DNA of 64,000 nt from Candidatus Kapaibacterium sp. (GCA_025455065.1 JALONG010000020.1:1-64000), one strand, 5' to 3'. Positions 9,016 through 18,631 are shown, counted from the stretch's first letter. Notes: a model not told the origin generated them from the letters alone. Numbers and translations: made by a program.

Positions 9016-10356
9016 ATGAGCGCAATACCCACCGTAACACCGCTTGAAACCTTTCTCCAATCCTACACCGAAGCCGTCGGCGGTGTGTGGGAAGAAGTCG
9101 AGCCACAGGTTTATGATGTTCTTCTACCCGATACACCTGATTCCATGCGCCTTGTCTTTGATTCCGATGCGTTGGACGAGCATCCTTCCGCACAATTTTT
9201 CACCTTCGGCAGCGCGGTAATGGACGATTTTTTGGCAAAAGCAACCGCGCAGGGGAATATTGCGGAGGCATATATCAACACGGCGCATTTGCCCTCGCAA
9301 GGCACCGCATATTGGCTTCAGCGTTTGAAACGAGAGCTGATGGTGCCGGAAGGCGCAGAAATACGGCTGTTGTCGCTGCGTCCGATGGATGTGTTGCACT
9401 TGGTCTGCTGGTTTGAGGTGACATTTTTGAGCGATGAAAAAGAGCAGGCTTTGTACAGTGCCGCAGTTGATAGGCTGTACGGACGGCAAGTGCGCTATTT
9501 GGACACGATATTGCACGACGGCACGGCAGAATCTGTGCGCAGGACGCTCTACCCAGTAGCAGGCACAATCAGCCTCGAAGAGGCATATTTGCTAACGCGG
9601 GAGCGGATTTTGCGAACACTCGGTGCTGATGCTAACACGCGCCGCGCCGACATGGAGGGTCGTTTACAACGCCAAACGCGGCGTATCAGCAATTACTTCG
9701 AGGATTTGCGCGACGAACTGCGGGCGCGTATTGAAAAAGCACAACACAAAATTGAACTGCTCCATGCCCCTCCGCCCGAAGAGAAAAAGACGCGCCGCAA
9801 AGCCGCTCCAAATCTTGCTTCACAAATGACGGCTCTACGAAAGCCGCTCACGAAAGCACAACAAAAAGCCGCCGAAAAAGCTGCCGCCGATGCGGAAAAA
9901 GCACGTATTCTCGCTGCCGAAGCGGCGCAAGCGCTTTCGGCAACGGCTTGCACGGCACAAGAAGCAGAACTCCGCGAGGAGATTCGCTCACTGGAAGAGC
10001 GCGTTGCCACGCTGAACCGCGAGGAAGCAGTACGCTTGGACGATGTGCGCAAAAAGTCTGTCCTGCGAGTTTCTATGCGGCTGACGAACTATCTGCACGT
10101 GCATATTCCACGCCTCTTTTTTGCACTGGAAATCGTTCCGGCTCCCGCACGAGGCGGTATGCCGCTTCCAGCATTGCCCCTCACGATGACCTTCGACGGC
10201 ATGATGGAACGCTTCGATGCTGCGCCATGTCCGAATTGCGGCAAACCGACGTATTCCCTGCTTTTGCAGACCATTGCCCAAAAGTCGCTGTGGTGCTGCT
10301 CTGCGTGCGTTCAGACCTCACAAAACGTTGCTGCTTCAGGAAACAAAAAACGGTAA
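9016..10356 (+). CDS. Coiled-coil protein with C-terminal zinc ribbon, likely SNF2 partner
   Basis: The start is the ATG at 9016 (446 residues); an upstream TTG at 9007 adds only three residues. The N-terminal 200 residues form an unrecognised domain with several Trp and acidic patches. From about 215 to 355 the chain is strongly helical and rich in Ala, Lys, Glu and Arg (for example KAQQKAAEKAAADAEKAR), predicted to form a coiled coil. Near the C-terminus two knuckles CPNC (about 405-408) and CCSAC (about 426-430) form a probable zinc ribbon. The gene follows the SNF2 helicase and the small membrane protein. Helicase and this protein share an unusual Ala/Lys-rich composition, which suggests they act on the same substrate or touch each other. 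The function is unknown. Confidence 0.65.
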   Translation: MSAIPTVTPLETFLQSYTEAVGGVWEEVEPQVYDVLLPDTPDSMRLVFDSDALDEHPSAQFFTFGSAVMDDFLAKATAQGNIAEAYINTAHLPSQGTAYWLQRLKRELMVPEGAEIRLLSLRPMDVLHLVCWFEVTFLSDEKEQALYSAAVDRLYGRQVRYLDTILHDGTAESVRRTLYPVAGTISLEEAYLLTRERILRTLGADANTRRADMEGRLQRQTRRISNYFEDLRDELRARIEKAQHKIELLHAPPPEEKKTRRKAAPNLASQMTALRKPLTKAQQKAAEKAAADAEKARILAAEAAQALSATACTAQEAELREEIRSLEERVATLNREEAVRLDDVRKKSVLRVSMRLTNYLHVHIPRLFFALEIVPAPARGGMPLPALPLTMTFDGMMERFDAAPCPNCGKPTYSLLLQTIAQKSLWCCSACVQTSQNVAASGNKKR

Positions 10357-10390
10357 CGCTCTTTTTTTCATCCTTACATCATGGTAGGCA

Positions 10391-12073
10391 ATGAACATAT
10401 TCAGATGGTATATTCTCCGCCTTTTTGCTCTTGGTATTGCGAGTTTTTTTTGCGTCCAATGGCAAGTTCTTCAGGCACAAGAACAAGCTGACCTCCTCAT
10501 CACCAACGCCCGTGTGTATGCGGTAGATGGGCAATTTTCGATTGCAGAGGCGGTTGCCGTTAAAAACGGGCGCATCGTGGCAATCGGTTCTTCTAAAGAC
10601 CTCCGTACACGCTGGAAAGCCTCACAAACACTGGATGCAAAAGGAAAGTTTGTGTATCCGGGCTTTTATGATGCACACGCGCATTTGTACAACTACGGGC
10701 GGACGCTGCAAAATGCCGATTTGCAGGGAACAACATCTTTCAAACAAGTATTGGAACGGCTGAAAGCATATCGCAAGGCGAATCCGCAAGCACGATGGAT
10801 GCTGGGGCGCGGCTGGGACCAAAATGATTGGGCAGTGAAAACCTTTCCCACCAAAGAGCCGCTTGATTCACTGTTTCCCGACATTCCCGTTTGCCTGACG
10901 CGCATTGACGGACACGCACTCTTGGCAAATTCCAAAGCACTTGCGCTGGCAGGAATCACCGAAGAAACCCGCGTGGAAGGCGGTTTGGTAGAAAAAGTGA
11001 ATGGTCGCCTCACGGGAATCGTGCTGGATAATGCGATGGATAAAGTCTATATGCGGATTCCAAGCCCTACACAGCAAGAAATCGAAGATGCGATTTTGGC
11101 TGCCGAAAAACGTTGCTTTGCTGTTGGTTTAACGAGCGTTGCGGAAGCCGGAATTTCTCACGAGATTGTCGAAACCTACAAAAAACTCTACGCCGAAAAG
11201 CGCCTCAATATGCGAGTTTACGCCATGCTCACGCCAACGGATGAAAACGTTGAGCGGTACTTGAAGCAGGGCGTTTTGCAGACGGATTATCTCACCGTAC
11301 GCTCGTTCAAAGTGCTGGCTGACGGTGCTTTGGGGTCACGAGGCGCGTGTTTGCTTGAACCGTACGCCGACAAACCTTCCACTCGCGGCTTTTTAACTAT
11401 TGATGCCGCGTGGATGGAGCGTTTCGTAGAAAAAGTGAGCAAAACCTCGTTTCAAATCAATACGCACTGCATTGGTGATTCTGCAAACCGCATCATTCTT
11501 GACCTCTACGGCAAATACCTTGGTGGAACGGACAAACGCACCGCACAAAAAAACAAACGTTGGCGCATTGAACACGCACAGGTTGTGAACCGTGCCGATA
11601 TAAGCAAATTCCGCGAATACGGCATCATTCCTTCTGTTCAGCCGACGCATTGCACGTCCGATATGACTTGGGCAGGAGAACGTTTGGGGGCAGAGCGCAT
11701 CAAAACGGCATATTCTTTCAATGACCTCTACGAACAACGAGGAATTATCGCGCTCGGCAGTGATTTCCCTGTGGAAGACATTAACCCGCTTTATGGCTTC
11801 CATGCTGCTGTGGCACGTCAAGACGCGCAAAATAAGCCCAAAGGCGGCTTTCAACCTGAACAAGCATTGTCCCGCGAGACGGCACTACGTGGAATGACGA
11901 TTTATGCGGCGATTGCGGGATTTGAAGAGCATTTGAAGGGGAGTTTGGAAGTGGGAAAACTCGCTGATATGGTAATTTTGGACACGGATATTATGACTGC
12001 GCCCCCGGAAAAGCTGCGTAGTGCCAAGGTTTTATACACTGTTTCAGGCGGTAAGATTGTGTTTAAGCGGTAA
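10391..12073 (+). CDS. Exported amidohydrolase family 3 protein (YtcJ-like)
   Basis: The 560-residue protein has a signal peptide (about residues 1-29, ending in LQAQE) and the amidohydrolase_3 plan. It begins with a small beta-sandwich segment ADLLITNARVYAVDG and the metal-binding DAHAH. Later come THCIGDSAN, RIEHAQ and LGSDFPVEDINPLYGF, which supply the remaining metal ligands. The protein ends with the usual GKLADMVILD sandwich strand. Family members hydrolyse amide or related C-N bonds with one or two metal ions; substrates are mostly unknown. Export to the periplasm suggests a scavenging role. It lies 34 bases after the zinc-ribbon gene but has no clear functional tie to it. Confidence 0.88.
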   Translation: MNIFRWYILRLFALGIASFFCVQWQVLQAQEQADLLITNARVYAVDGQFSIAEAVAVKNGRIVAIGSSKDLRTRWKASQTLDAKGKFVYPGFYDAHAHLYNYGRTLQNADLQGTTSFKQVLERLKAYRKANPQARWMLGRGWDQNDWAVKTFPTKEPLDSLFPDIPVCLTRIDGHALLANSKALALAGITEETRVEGGLVEKVNGRLTGIVLDNAMDKVYMRIPSPTQQEIEDAILAAEKRCFAVGLTSVAEAGISHEIVETYKKLYAEKRLNMRVYAMLTPTDENVERYLKQGVLQTDYLTVRSFKVLADGALGSRGACLLEPYADKPSTRGFLTIDAAWMERFVEKVSKTSFQINTHCIGDSANRIILDLYGKYLGGTDKRTAQKNKRWRIEHAQVVNRADISKFREYGIIPSVQPTHCTSDMTWAGERLGAERIKTAYSFNDLYEQRGIIALGSDFPVEDINPLYGFHAAVARQDAQNKPKGGFQPEQALSRETALRGMTIYAAIAGFEEHLKGSLEVGKLADMVILDTDIMTAPPEKLRSAKVLYTVSGGKIVFKR

Positions 12074-12100
12074 GACTAACTCCTCATTATTCCTTGACTC

Positions 12101-13528
12101 ATGACAATACGCCTTTTGAATTTCGGTCCAATCAAAGAACTGACCCTGGACTTAACCAAAAATCTGCATCTTCTCTACGGCGAAAGTAGTGTCGGGAAGT
12201 CGTATGCGGCGTATTGTGTGTATTTGTTTTTGAGCAAACTGCAAGAGCCTCTTATTCGTATTGGTAGATATACACATACGGAAGATATTGAGACTGATAA
12301 AATTCTCGCAACAGCTTTGAATCAAGCAAAAAGGCAAGGACAAAGTGAAATTGATGTTAATGTGTCGAATTTTTCTGTGCATCTACTTGATACATTACTG
12401 GAAGCCTTTGACGAAGTTTTGCCTCCGTTATTTCAGGCAACCTTTGGTACCAGACTTGAGGTGTTGAATAATGAGTACAGCCATGGAAATTTTTTCATCC
12501 AAATTTCTACTGATATACTAGACCTTCAGTTTTCCGCACAACATGACATACGTCCGTTTGCATTGACAGGGTTTATTCCCAAAATACCGCTTGTGGCAAG
12601 CCTTCCCAAAGATAATGATTCCTCGAACATCGTGATAGCAAAACAACGAGGAAAACTTGTCATACATTCTCAAACAGCTTTCTCACTTCCTTTGCGCAAT
12701 TTTATCTGTCAATATTTTGCGAAATGCTTTCAGGATATTGGTAAACAAATATTCTATCTACCGGCATCCCGGCTAGGTTTATACAGAATGCACACCTCAT
12801 TTTCACCAATTATTGCTGAACTTGCAACGCGACGATTTGACTTGCGCAGCCCAATAAATCTACCTTCGCTCACCACACCAGATGCAGACTATATCCAACA
12901 ATTAGCACAAATTCGGGTGCATGGAGGTATTTCTCCTGTAACAGATCTTGGAAAGCGCATAGAAACTGATGTCATGAAAGGCACTATTCACTTTGAGGAG
13001 CAGACCAAACGTATTATGTTCCAGCCACAGAACACAACCATCTGGCAAGACATTTCGCAAGTTTCATCAATGGTTGCGGCTCTTGCACCATTAGTGTTGT
13101 ATTTGAAATATATTTTAACCACGCCAAGTGGGCAAGAGCAGCGCAAAACAAACAGTATTTTTTTCATCCTCGAAGAACCCGAAGCGCACCTCCACCCCAC
13201 AGCGCAAGTCAAACTCATGGAAATTCTCGCAGAACTCACGAAATACAATGTTCGTGTGATGATAACGTCGCACAGTAACTATATGTTCAACAAACTTGGG
13301 AATATGGTGTTAAACGGTGAAATTGACGAAAATACCATACAAACATATCATCTTGTTATGACCGCAGAAGGCAGTATGGATGCGGGTGATATGAAATTGA
13401 CCAAGAAAGAAATTTCCGATGAAAATTTTGCAGAAGTCTCCGAGCGATTGTACGATGAGCGCATGGAACTTTACGATAAACTCAATACTGCAGCAATGAA
13501 TGAGGTGATAGATGAGCAACAAAATTGA
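12101..13528 (+). CDS. RecF/OLD-type AAA ATPase, first gene of a two-gene pair
   Basis: This 475-residue ATPase starts with a strand-rich lobe (IRLLNFGPIKELTLDL) and an unusual Walker A, GESSVGKS at 27-34, where most relatives have GxNGxGKS. After a long middle part come Walker B (FILEEPEAHLHP) and a sensor His (MITSHSNYMFN), as in the AAA_15/AAA_21 group. No TOPRIM domain follows, so unlike OLD proteins it has no nuclease of its own. Its end overlaps the next gene by 17 bases (13512-13528), and that gene encodes a PD-(D/E)XK-like nuclease. ATPase plus separate nuclease is the plan of several phage-defence systems such as Septu. I infer a related conflict role. Confidence 0.8.
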   Translation: MTIRLLNFGPIKELTLDLTKNLHLLYGESSVGKSYAAYCVYLFLSKLQEPLIRIGRYTHTEDIETDKILATALNQAKRQGQSEIDVNVSNFSVHLLDTLLEAFDEVLPPLFQATFGTRLEVLNNEYSHGNFFIQISTDILDLQFSAQHDIRPFALTGFIPKIPLVASLPKDNDSSNIVIAKQRGKLVIHSQTAFSLPLRNFICQYFAKCFQDIGKQIFYLPASRLGLYRMHTSFSPIIAELATRRFDLRSPINLPSLTTPDADYIQQLAQIRVHGGISPVTDLGKRIETDVMKGTIHFEEQTKRIMFQPQNTTIWQDISQVSSMVAALAPLVLYLKYILTTPSGQEQRKTNSIFFILEEPEAHLHPTAQVKLMEILAELTKYNVRVMITSHSNYMFNKLGNMVLNGEIDENTIQTYHLVMTAEGSMDAGDMKLTKKEISDENFAEVSERLYDERMELYDKLNTAAMNEVIDEQQN

Positions 13529-14063
13529 GAATATTCGCCGCGACGCGGAACTTGCTCCATTTATCTGCGAAGAGTGTTACGAAAAGGGCGTTGGTGTTGA
13601 GCTTCACCCGAGTTTAACGAATGAAACAGCCGTTATTGTGAAAATTGACAGCTACTATGCGTCGCTCAAGTTAGCAGATACGGTGCCTTCAGCAGATTGT
13701 CTCATTTTTCAGGATGCAGAGAACCAAAGATTTTGCCTGTTTGTTGTGGAACTCAAAAGTCAGAATTATTCTGCCGGATTATCTATCGAACAGCTTCGAG
13801 ACAAATTTGAAACCAGCCTCAACGACTTCGTTGCAAAGCGCTTCAAATCTCACTTTGTGATAAATCCCGCGAAATACAAAAAGATTCGCTGTTATTTGCG
13901 CTCAAAGATAAACCCCGGCTATACTCAAAAGGCGCGAAGCCTCAGCCTTGAAGCACTTATCAATAAGCCAATCATCTTCCGCTGTACCTACATCAATACC
14001 GAATTTCAGTTGCGAGTGCCGATAGAGCGACTGGAATCAGGCAAGCAATTACCAATCGGCTAA
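13512..14063 (+). CDS. Putative PD-(D/E)XK nuclease paired with the AAA ATPase
   Basis: The 183-residue protein starts at an ATG inside the end of the ATPase gene (17-base overlap). In its N-terminal half the segment PSAD (Asp62), a beta strand, then FVVELKS (Glu80 and Lys82) gives the D...ExK order and spacing of PD-(D/E)XK nucleases. The C-terminal half is basic (FVAKRFKSHFVINPAKYKKIR) and could hold nucleic acid. Neither a signal peptide nor a membrane segment is seen. Because its translation is coupled to the AAA ATPase, the two products probably form a complex in which ATP controls cleavage. No named family came to mind, so the nuclease call rests on the motif alone. Confidence 0.6.
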   Translation: MSNKIENIRRDAELAPFICEECYEKGVGVELHPSLTNETAVIVKIDSYYASLKLADTVPSADCLIFQDAENQRFCLFVVELKSQNYSAGLSIEQLRDKFETSLNDFVAKRFKSHFVINPAKYKKIRCYLRSKINPGYTQKARSLSLEALINKPIIFRCTYINTEFQLRVPIERLESGKQLPIG

Positions 14064-14181
14064 GAAACACGACTTTCCCCACACATTCGTCTCTTATGCA
14101 AACGCTTTTTCACACTGAAATTGCGCAAATTTTTGACAAATATTTAACAACTCGGCATATCATTCTGGCGGAACTTTCCTG

Positions 14182-14189
14182 TAATTTTG
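14182..14189 (+). promoter_or_regulatory. Possible Bacteroidota-type -7 element
   Basis: TAATTTTG matches the TAnnTTTG -7 consensus of Bacteroidota and lies 56 bases before the beta-barrel gene. No good TTG at -33 accompanies it, so this is a weak call. Confidence 0.3.
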
Positions 14190-14244
14190 CCGTATAGTAG
14201 GGCGTTTACTTTTTTCACCTCACCACCATAACCACATAACAGCG

Positions 14245-17200
14245 ATGAATATCCGCTCCTTTTTTCCGACATATCGTAGCAAAACCTCGGCTCTTCGAGC
14301 CTTTGCTATCCAAGCCTTTGTTCTTCTTGCAATTCTCTGCTCAGGGGGACATATTGCACAAGCCCAAACAATTTTCGTTAGTTCGTCCGTTGTTGATAGC
14401 GCGACGCGCTCCGCAGTAACAGGCGCACGGGTTCAGCTTTTGCGAGCCGACAGCAGCCTTATCACCGGAACGGTTGCCGACCGCAATGGTGTGTTTGTTT
14501 TGAAAAATGTTCCGCCCGGGCAGCACCTTATCTCGTTGCAATCGGTAGGATTCACCACCAAAATTAGTAAAGTAACCATTCCCGAAGCGCTTATCGGCAA
14601 AATGGACACGCTTCGTTTGCCCCCATTCCGCCTTGCTTCCAGCGCTGTGAAAACAGGCGAAGTCGAGGTTTCGACAACAGCACTTCGCGCTGAAGTGCGC
14701 GGCGACACGACTGAATTTACCGCAAAGTCTTTCAAAACCGATAAAAATGCCGTTGCTGAAGACCTCATCCGAAAAATGCCCGGCGTGGAAGTAGATGCCA
14801 CAGGTACAGTCAAAGCGCAAGGTGAAAACGTACGCCGCGTTTTGGTGGACGGCAAACCCTTTTTTGGTGATGACCCCTCGGCAGCATTGAAAAACCTGCC
14901 TTCCGAAATCATTGACCGTGTGCAGGTTATTGACCAAATGAGCGACCAAGCGTCGTTCACACGCTTCGACGACGGTGACCGCACAAAAACGCTAAATATC
15001 ATTACCAATCCCGCGAAGCGTATGGGACAGTTCGGAAAAATTTATGCCGGATACGGCTCAAACACTGATGAATTTGACAGTCGTTACACCGCAGGAGGAA
15101 ATATCAACTTCTTCAACGGAGAGCGCAGAATCTCGCTTCTGGGAATGTCGAACAACATTAACCAGCAAAATTTCGCTATTCAGGACATTTTAGGATTGCT
15201 TGGCGGCGGAGCTGGAGGTAATATGATGCGTATGATGGGCAGTGCCGGAGGAGCAGCCGCTATGCGCGGCATGGCTGCCGGAGGAGTTTTTCGTGGCGGC
15301 GGAGGTATGGGTGGCGCAGGAAGTCCTGGAGATTTTCTTGTGCCGCAAAGTGACGGTATCACGGCTTCGCACGGCTTGGGCTTGAATTACTCTGATTCGT
15401 GGGGTAAAGACGTGAGCGTTACGGGAAGTTATTTTGTCAATTTGACCAACAACGACGCACAGCAAGGTTTTTTGCGCCAATACTTCCTCGCAGACGGCAT
15501 TCCACCCCAAACCAGCACACAAGGTACAGTCAGCAACACGCAAAACATGAATCACCGCCTCAATATGCGCATTGAAGCAACGCTGGATTCATCGAACTCG
15601 CTCATTATCACGCCGCGTCTGACTTTGCAAACCAATAACCGTACGACCTTGACAGACCGCTCAACATTTATCCCTTCAAATGGCACACAACGCTTGCTCA
15701 ACACAACCGAATCCGACGCAACATCGCAGAATCTAGGATATTCGCTGGGCGGCGATATTCTTTGGCGACATAAGTTCCCCACCGAAGGGCGGACTCTCTC
15801 AATGAATGTTTCGCCAAGCTACAATTACAATATCGGGCAGCAAATCAATAATTCCACCAACGGCTTTGCGGCTCCGAACCAAGTTGGTGAATTGCTTTTT
15901 AACAATATCAACCAAGAAACCCCGATTTTAGGGAATACCGTTGGTTTGGGTGGTAATGTCTCGTACACCGAACCGATTCACGATAAAGGCAGTTTACAAG
16001 CCTCCTACAACGTAAATTTGACCGCATCGGCTTCAGACCGCCAAGTTTTCGATTACAACCGTTCTGTGGGCGATTACACCGAGCGTAACAACCTCCTTTC
16101 CAACGTATTTTCAAGCCAATATATCACGCACCGTCCGGGGTTAAGTTATCGCTACGCTTTTGCGACGGGCGCAAATTTGTCTGTTGGTGTGGATTATCAA
16201 GCAGCGTTTTTGAACGTTGCACAGCAGTCTCCAAGCCGCTTAGATGCTGCGGCTTCGTTCTCAAACATTTTACCCAATGCAAGTTTTAATATGCGCTTCG
16301 GAAAAACAGGCAATTTACGCCTTAATTACCGCACCTTCACCAGCGCACCTAGCATTCGTCAGCTCCAAAACGTGTTGGATTTCTCCGACCCGCTTCGTCT
16401 CTATATTGGCAACCCGAATTTGAGCCAAGAATTTACGCATAGCATTTTTGCGAACTACGGCGTTTTTGATATGGCAACGGCAAATTCAATGTTTTTCTTT
16501 GTCGGTATCAACATCACCAATGACAAAATCGTCAATGCCACGACGATTGCTACCCGCGACACGACAGTGCTGCCGGAGGTTCGTCTGCCTTTGGGCGGAC
16601 AGTTCACACGCCCGACGAACATTGCCACCGGCGTTTGGAGCGGTCGTGCTTTCGGCACATACAGTTTTCCTTGGGAAATTTGGCAAGGCGCAAAGCTCAA
16701 CATCAATCTTGGTGCGGGATTCACGTATTCACGCGACATCAGCATCATCAATGCCCAAAATAACAATGTGGATAATTACGGCATTACGCCATCACTGACA
16801 CTGAGCAGCAATATCAGCGAGAATCTTGATTTTACCATATCAGGGCGCACTGCCGTAACAATCGCCCGAAACTCGCTTCAATCCTCACTCGACAACACAT
16901 TTTTGGTTCATAATTTGTACGCCAAACTGAATTGGATTTTTTGGGAAGGATTTTTGCTTTCGGGTGATTTCACGTATATTTCCAACAATGGCTTGTCAAG
17001 CGGCTTCAATCAATCAATTCCGCTCCTTTCCATCGGCATCGGCAAGCGCTTTTTGGATGATAAATTGGAAGTCAAACTCTCTGCATTTGACGCGCTCAAC
17101 CAAAATACGTCCATTAACCGCAGTGTAACCAGCACCTATATTGAAGATTTGCAAACGGCAGTGTTGCGCCGTTACGTGCTTTTGACATTCACGTATAATT

Positions 17201-17250
17201 TGCGGTCATTCGGCGGTGGTGGCGGTATGCCGCCCTTTGGCGGGATGTAA
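14245..17250 (+). CDS. TonB-family outer membrane beta-barrel protein
   Basis: The 1001-residue protein has a signal peptide (to about residue 40, HIAQAQT), then a carboxypeptidase-regulatory-like beta-sandwich (about 45-120). A plug-like segment follows around AEDLIRKMPGVEVDATG and VLVDGKPFFGDDP, and then a long beta-barrel with alternating aromatic and polar strands. Bacteroidota have many such proteins for uptake or surface display. There is no obvious TonB box and no SusD partner next door. A glycine/methionine-rich loop (about residues 315-365) and a glycine-rich C-terminus ending in PPFGGM are typical of one subgroup of these proteins. A strong terminator follows, so it is transcribed alone or as the last gene of its unit. 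Confidence 0.85.
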   Translation: MNIRSFFPTYRSKTSALRAFAIQAFVLLAILCSGGHIAQAQTIFVSSSVVDSATRSAVTGARVQLLRADSSLITGTVADRNGVFVLKNVPPGQHLISLQSVGFTTKISKVTIPEALIGKMDTLRLPPFRLASSAVKTGEVEVSTTALRAEVRGDTTEFTAKSFKTDKNAVAEDLIRKMPGVEVDATGTVKAQGENVRRVLVDGKPFFGDDPSAALKNLPSEIIDRVQVIDQMSDQASFTRFDDGDRTKTLNIITNPAKRMGQFGKIYAGYGSNTDEFDSRYTAGGNINFFNGERRISLLGMSNNINQQNFAIQDILGLLGGGAGGNMMRMMGSAGGAAAMRGMAAGGVFRGGGGMGGAGSPGDFLVPQSDGITASHGLGLNYSDSWGKDVSVTGSYFVNLTNNDAQQGFLRQYFLADGIPPQTSTQGTVSNTQNMNHRLNMRIEATLDSSNSLIITPRLTLQTNNRTTLTDRSTFIPSNGTQRLLNTTESDATSQNLGYSLGGDILWRHKFPTEGRTLSMNVSPSYNYNIGQQINNSTNGFAAPNQVGELLFNNINQETPILGNTVGLGGNVSYTEPIHDKGSLQASYNVNLTASASDRQVFDYNRSVGDYTERNNLLSNVFSSQYITHRPGLSYRYAFATGANLSVGVDYQAAFLNVAQQSPSRLDAAASFSNILPNASFNMRFGKTGNLRLNYRTFTSAPSIRQLQNVLDFSDPLRLYIGNPNLSQEFTHSIFANYGVFDMATANSMFFFVGINITNDKIVNATTIATRDTTVLPEVRLPLGGQFTRPTNIATGVWSGRAFGTYSFPWEIWQGAKLNINLGAGFTYSRDISIINAQNNNVDNYGITPSLTLSSNISENLDFTISGRTAVTIARNSLQSSLDNTFLVHNLYAKLNWIFWEGFLLSGDFTYISNNGLSSGFNQSIPLLSIGIGKRFLDDKLEVKLSAFDALNQNTSINRSVTSTYIEDLQTAVLRRYVLLTFTYNLRSFGGGGGMPPFGGM

Positions 17251-17281
17251 ACCATCTCACCTACCACAGCAAACGTTCTTC

Positions 17282-17336
17282 AAAGCCGCAAGAATCAGCC
17301 TCAACAGGGCATCAAATCTTGCGGCTTTTGTTATTT
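17282..17336 (+). terminator. Rho-independent terminator after the beta-barrel gene
   Basis: The arms AAAGCCGCAAGA (17282-17293) and TCTTGCGGCTTT (17317-17328) are fully complementary over 12 bases, with a 23-base loop, and a T-rich tail follows. Confidence 0.8.
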
Positions 17337-17345
17337 TGAACCATT

Positions 17346-18410
17346 ATGGAAACAACTCAACACCAAAGCCGCTATGGGCAGATGATATTCAAAGCACTCG
17401 TTGGTTCGCAGGCATATGGCACAGCCACGCCAAGTTCCGACCGCGATTACAAAGGCGTGTATGTGCAACCCGACAACGACCTTCTGGGCTTCGGCTACAA
17501 AGAACAGTACGAAGCAGGCAAAGACGAAGTGTATTACGAAATTCGGCGCTTTGTCGAACTTCTGCAATCAGCAAACCCTACCGTGCTGGAGCTGCTCTTT
17601 ATGCCGGAAGATTGCATCATTCATGCCATGTCTGCCTTCGAGGAAGTGCGGAAACACCGTGCGGCGTTTCTCACCAAAAAGTGTTTTGCATCCTTTGGCG
17701 GGTACGCCGTTGCACAAATTCAAAAAGCGAAAGGGCTGAACAAAAAGATGAATTGGGAGCAGGAGCGCACGGTTCGCAAAACGCCGCTTGATTTCTGCCA
17801 TGCTTACGAAGCAGGTAAAACCTACGCTTTGGGGCAATATCTGGCAGAACGTGGTTTAGAGCAGGACCGGTGCGGTTTGGTGGCACTTGACCATTTTGAG
17901 CAGTGTTATGCGCTGTATTACGATGATTCTCCCGAAACGCTGTATCGCGGCATAATTGCCGATGACAGCAACGATGTTCGTCTCAGTTCTGTGCCGAAAG
18001 GCGCTTTGCCGCTCACGATTATTCACTTCAACAAATCGGCATATTCTCAGCATTGCAGACTGTACCGTGAATACGAAATCTGGCTGGAAAACCGCAATAC
18101 GCAGCGTTATGTGGATATTCAAGGGCATCAGCAGCGCATAGACGGGAAAAACCTTCTGCACTGCCGCCGCTTACTGGATATGGCGCTGGAAATAGCACGA
18201 GAAGGAACACTCAGAGTGCGCCGCCCCAATGCCGCAGAGTTACTGGCAATTCGGCGCGGTGAAGTTAATTTAGAGCGCATTATTGATGAAGCCGAAGCGG
18301 ATATTGCCTTGTTAAACGACCTCGCAAAACACTCCTCATTACCAGAAAGCGCTCCTGCGGCGCTAGGCAATGAAATTGTTCTTGCCGTGCGAGATTTGGT
18401 GAGGGTTTGA
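17346..18410 (+). CDS. RlaP-type nucleotidyltransferase (RNA repair associated)
   Basis: This 354-residue protein matches the DNA polymerase beta-like nucleotidyltransferases of the RlaP/YcgL type. Its catalytic loop is GSQAYGT (20-26) followed by SSDRDYKG with Asp32 and Asp34 as metal ligands, and a third acidic residue is probably in the strand near EVYYEI. A mostly helical C-terminal domain follows, with a conserved-looking KAGKTYALGQYL-like stretch. Comparative genomics places this family in RNA-repair operons beside RtcB ligase or TROVE proteins, where it may add nucleotides to damaged RNA ends. Here a TROVE gene lies about 9 kb away, and no ligase is present. The gene is flanked by a terminator upstream and a repeat downstream, so it is probably monocistronic. 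Confidence 0.82.
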   Translation: METTQHQSRYGQMIFKALVGSQAYGTATPSSDRDYKGVYVQPDNDLLGFGYKEQYEAGKDEVYYEIRRFVELLQSANPTVLELLFMPEDCIIHAMSAFEEVRKHRAAFLTKKCFASFGGYAVAQIQKAKGLNKKMNWEQERTVRKTPLDFCHAYEAGKTYALGQYLAERGLEQDRCGLVALDHFEQCYALYYDDSPETLYRGIIADDSNDVRLSSVPKGALPLTIIHFNKSAYSQHCRLYREYEIWLENRNTQRYVDIQGHQQRIDGKNLLHCRRLLDMALEIAREGTLRVRRPNAAELLAIRRGEVNLERIIDEAEADIALLNDLAKHSSLPESAPAALGNEIVLAVRDLVRV

Positions 18411-18433
18411 GCTAAAAAATACTCGCTACCTTT

Positions 18434-18553
18434 GACGCAGATTTTCATGATTGAACAGATTACCATGCTTTCTTGTTCAAATAAACCCCAAAAACCTAGA
18501 AGGCTCTCAAAATCAGCGAAATCAGGTTAATCATGAAAATCTGTGCCGAAGAG
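18434..18553. repeat. Imperfect 120-bp inverted repeat, family shared with 52762-52889
   Basis: The left end GACGCAGATTTTCATGATT (18434 on) pairs with the right end AATCATGAAAATCTG (to about 18545) around a diverged centre; CGAAGAG closes it. A second copy with the same order of words lies at 52762-52889, again just beyond the end of a gene. Confidence 0.75.
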
Positions 18554-18575
18554 AACCAAAGATTTACGCAAAAAG

Positions 18576-18612
18576 CAAAAGCGCTCAACGAACAACCGTT
18601 GAGCGCTTTTTG
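18576..18612. terminator. Bidirectional rho-independent terminator
   Basis: The arms CAAAAGCGCTCAACG (18576-18590) and CGTTGAGCGCTTTTTG (18597-18612) flank a 6-base loop, with T runs on both strands. It ends the minus-strand membrane-protein gene and may also stop read-through from the RlaP gene. Confidence 0.85.
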
Positions 18613-18631
18613 TAAGAATTTTTTTGACGAA

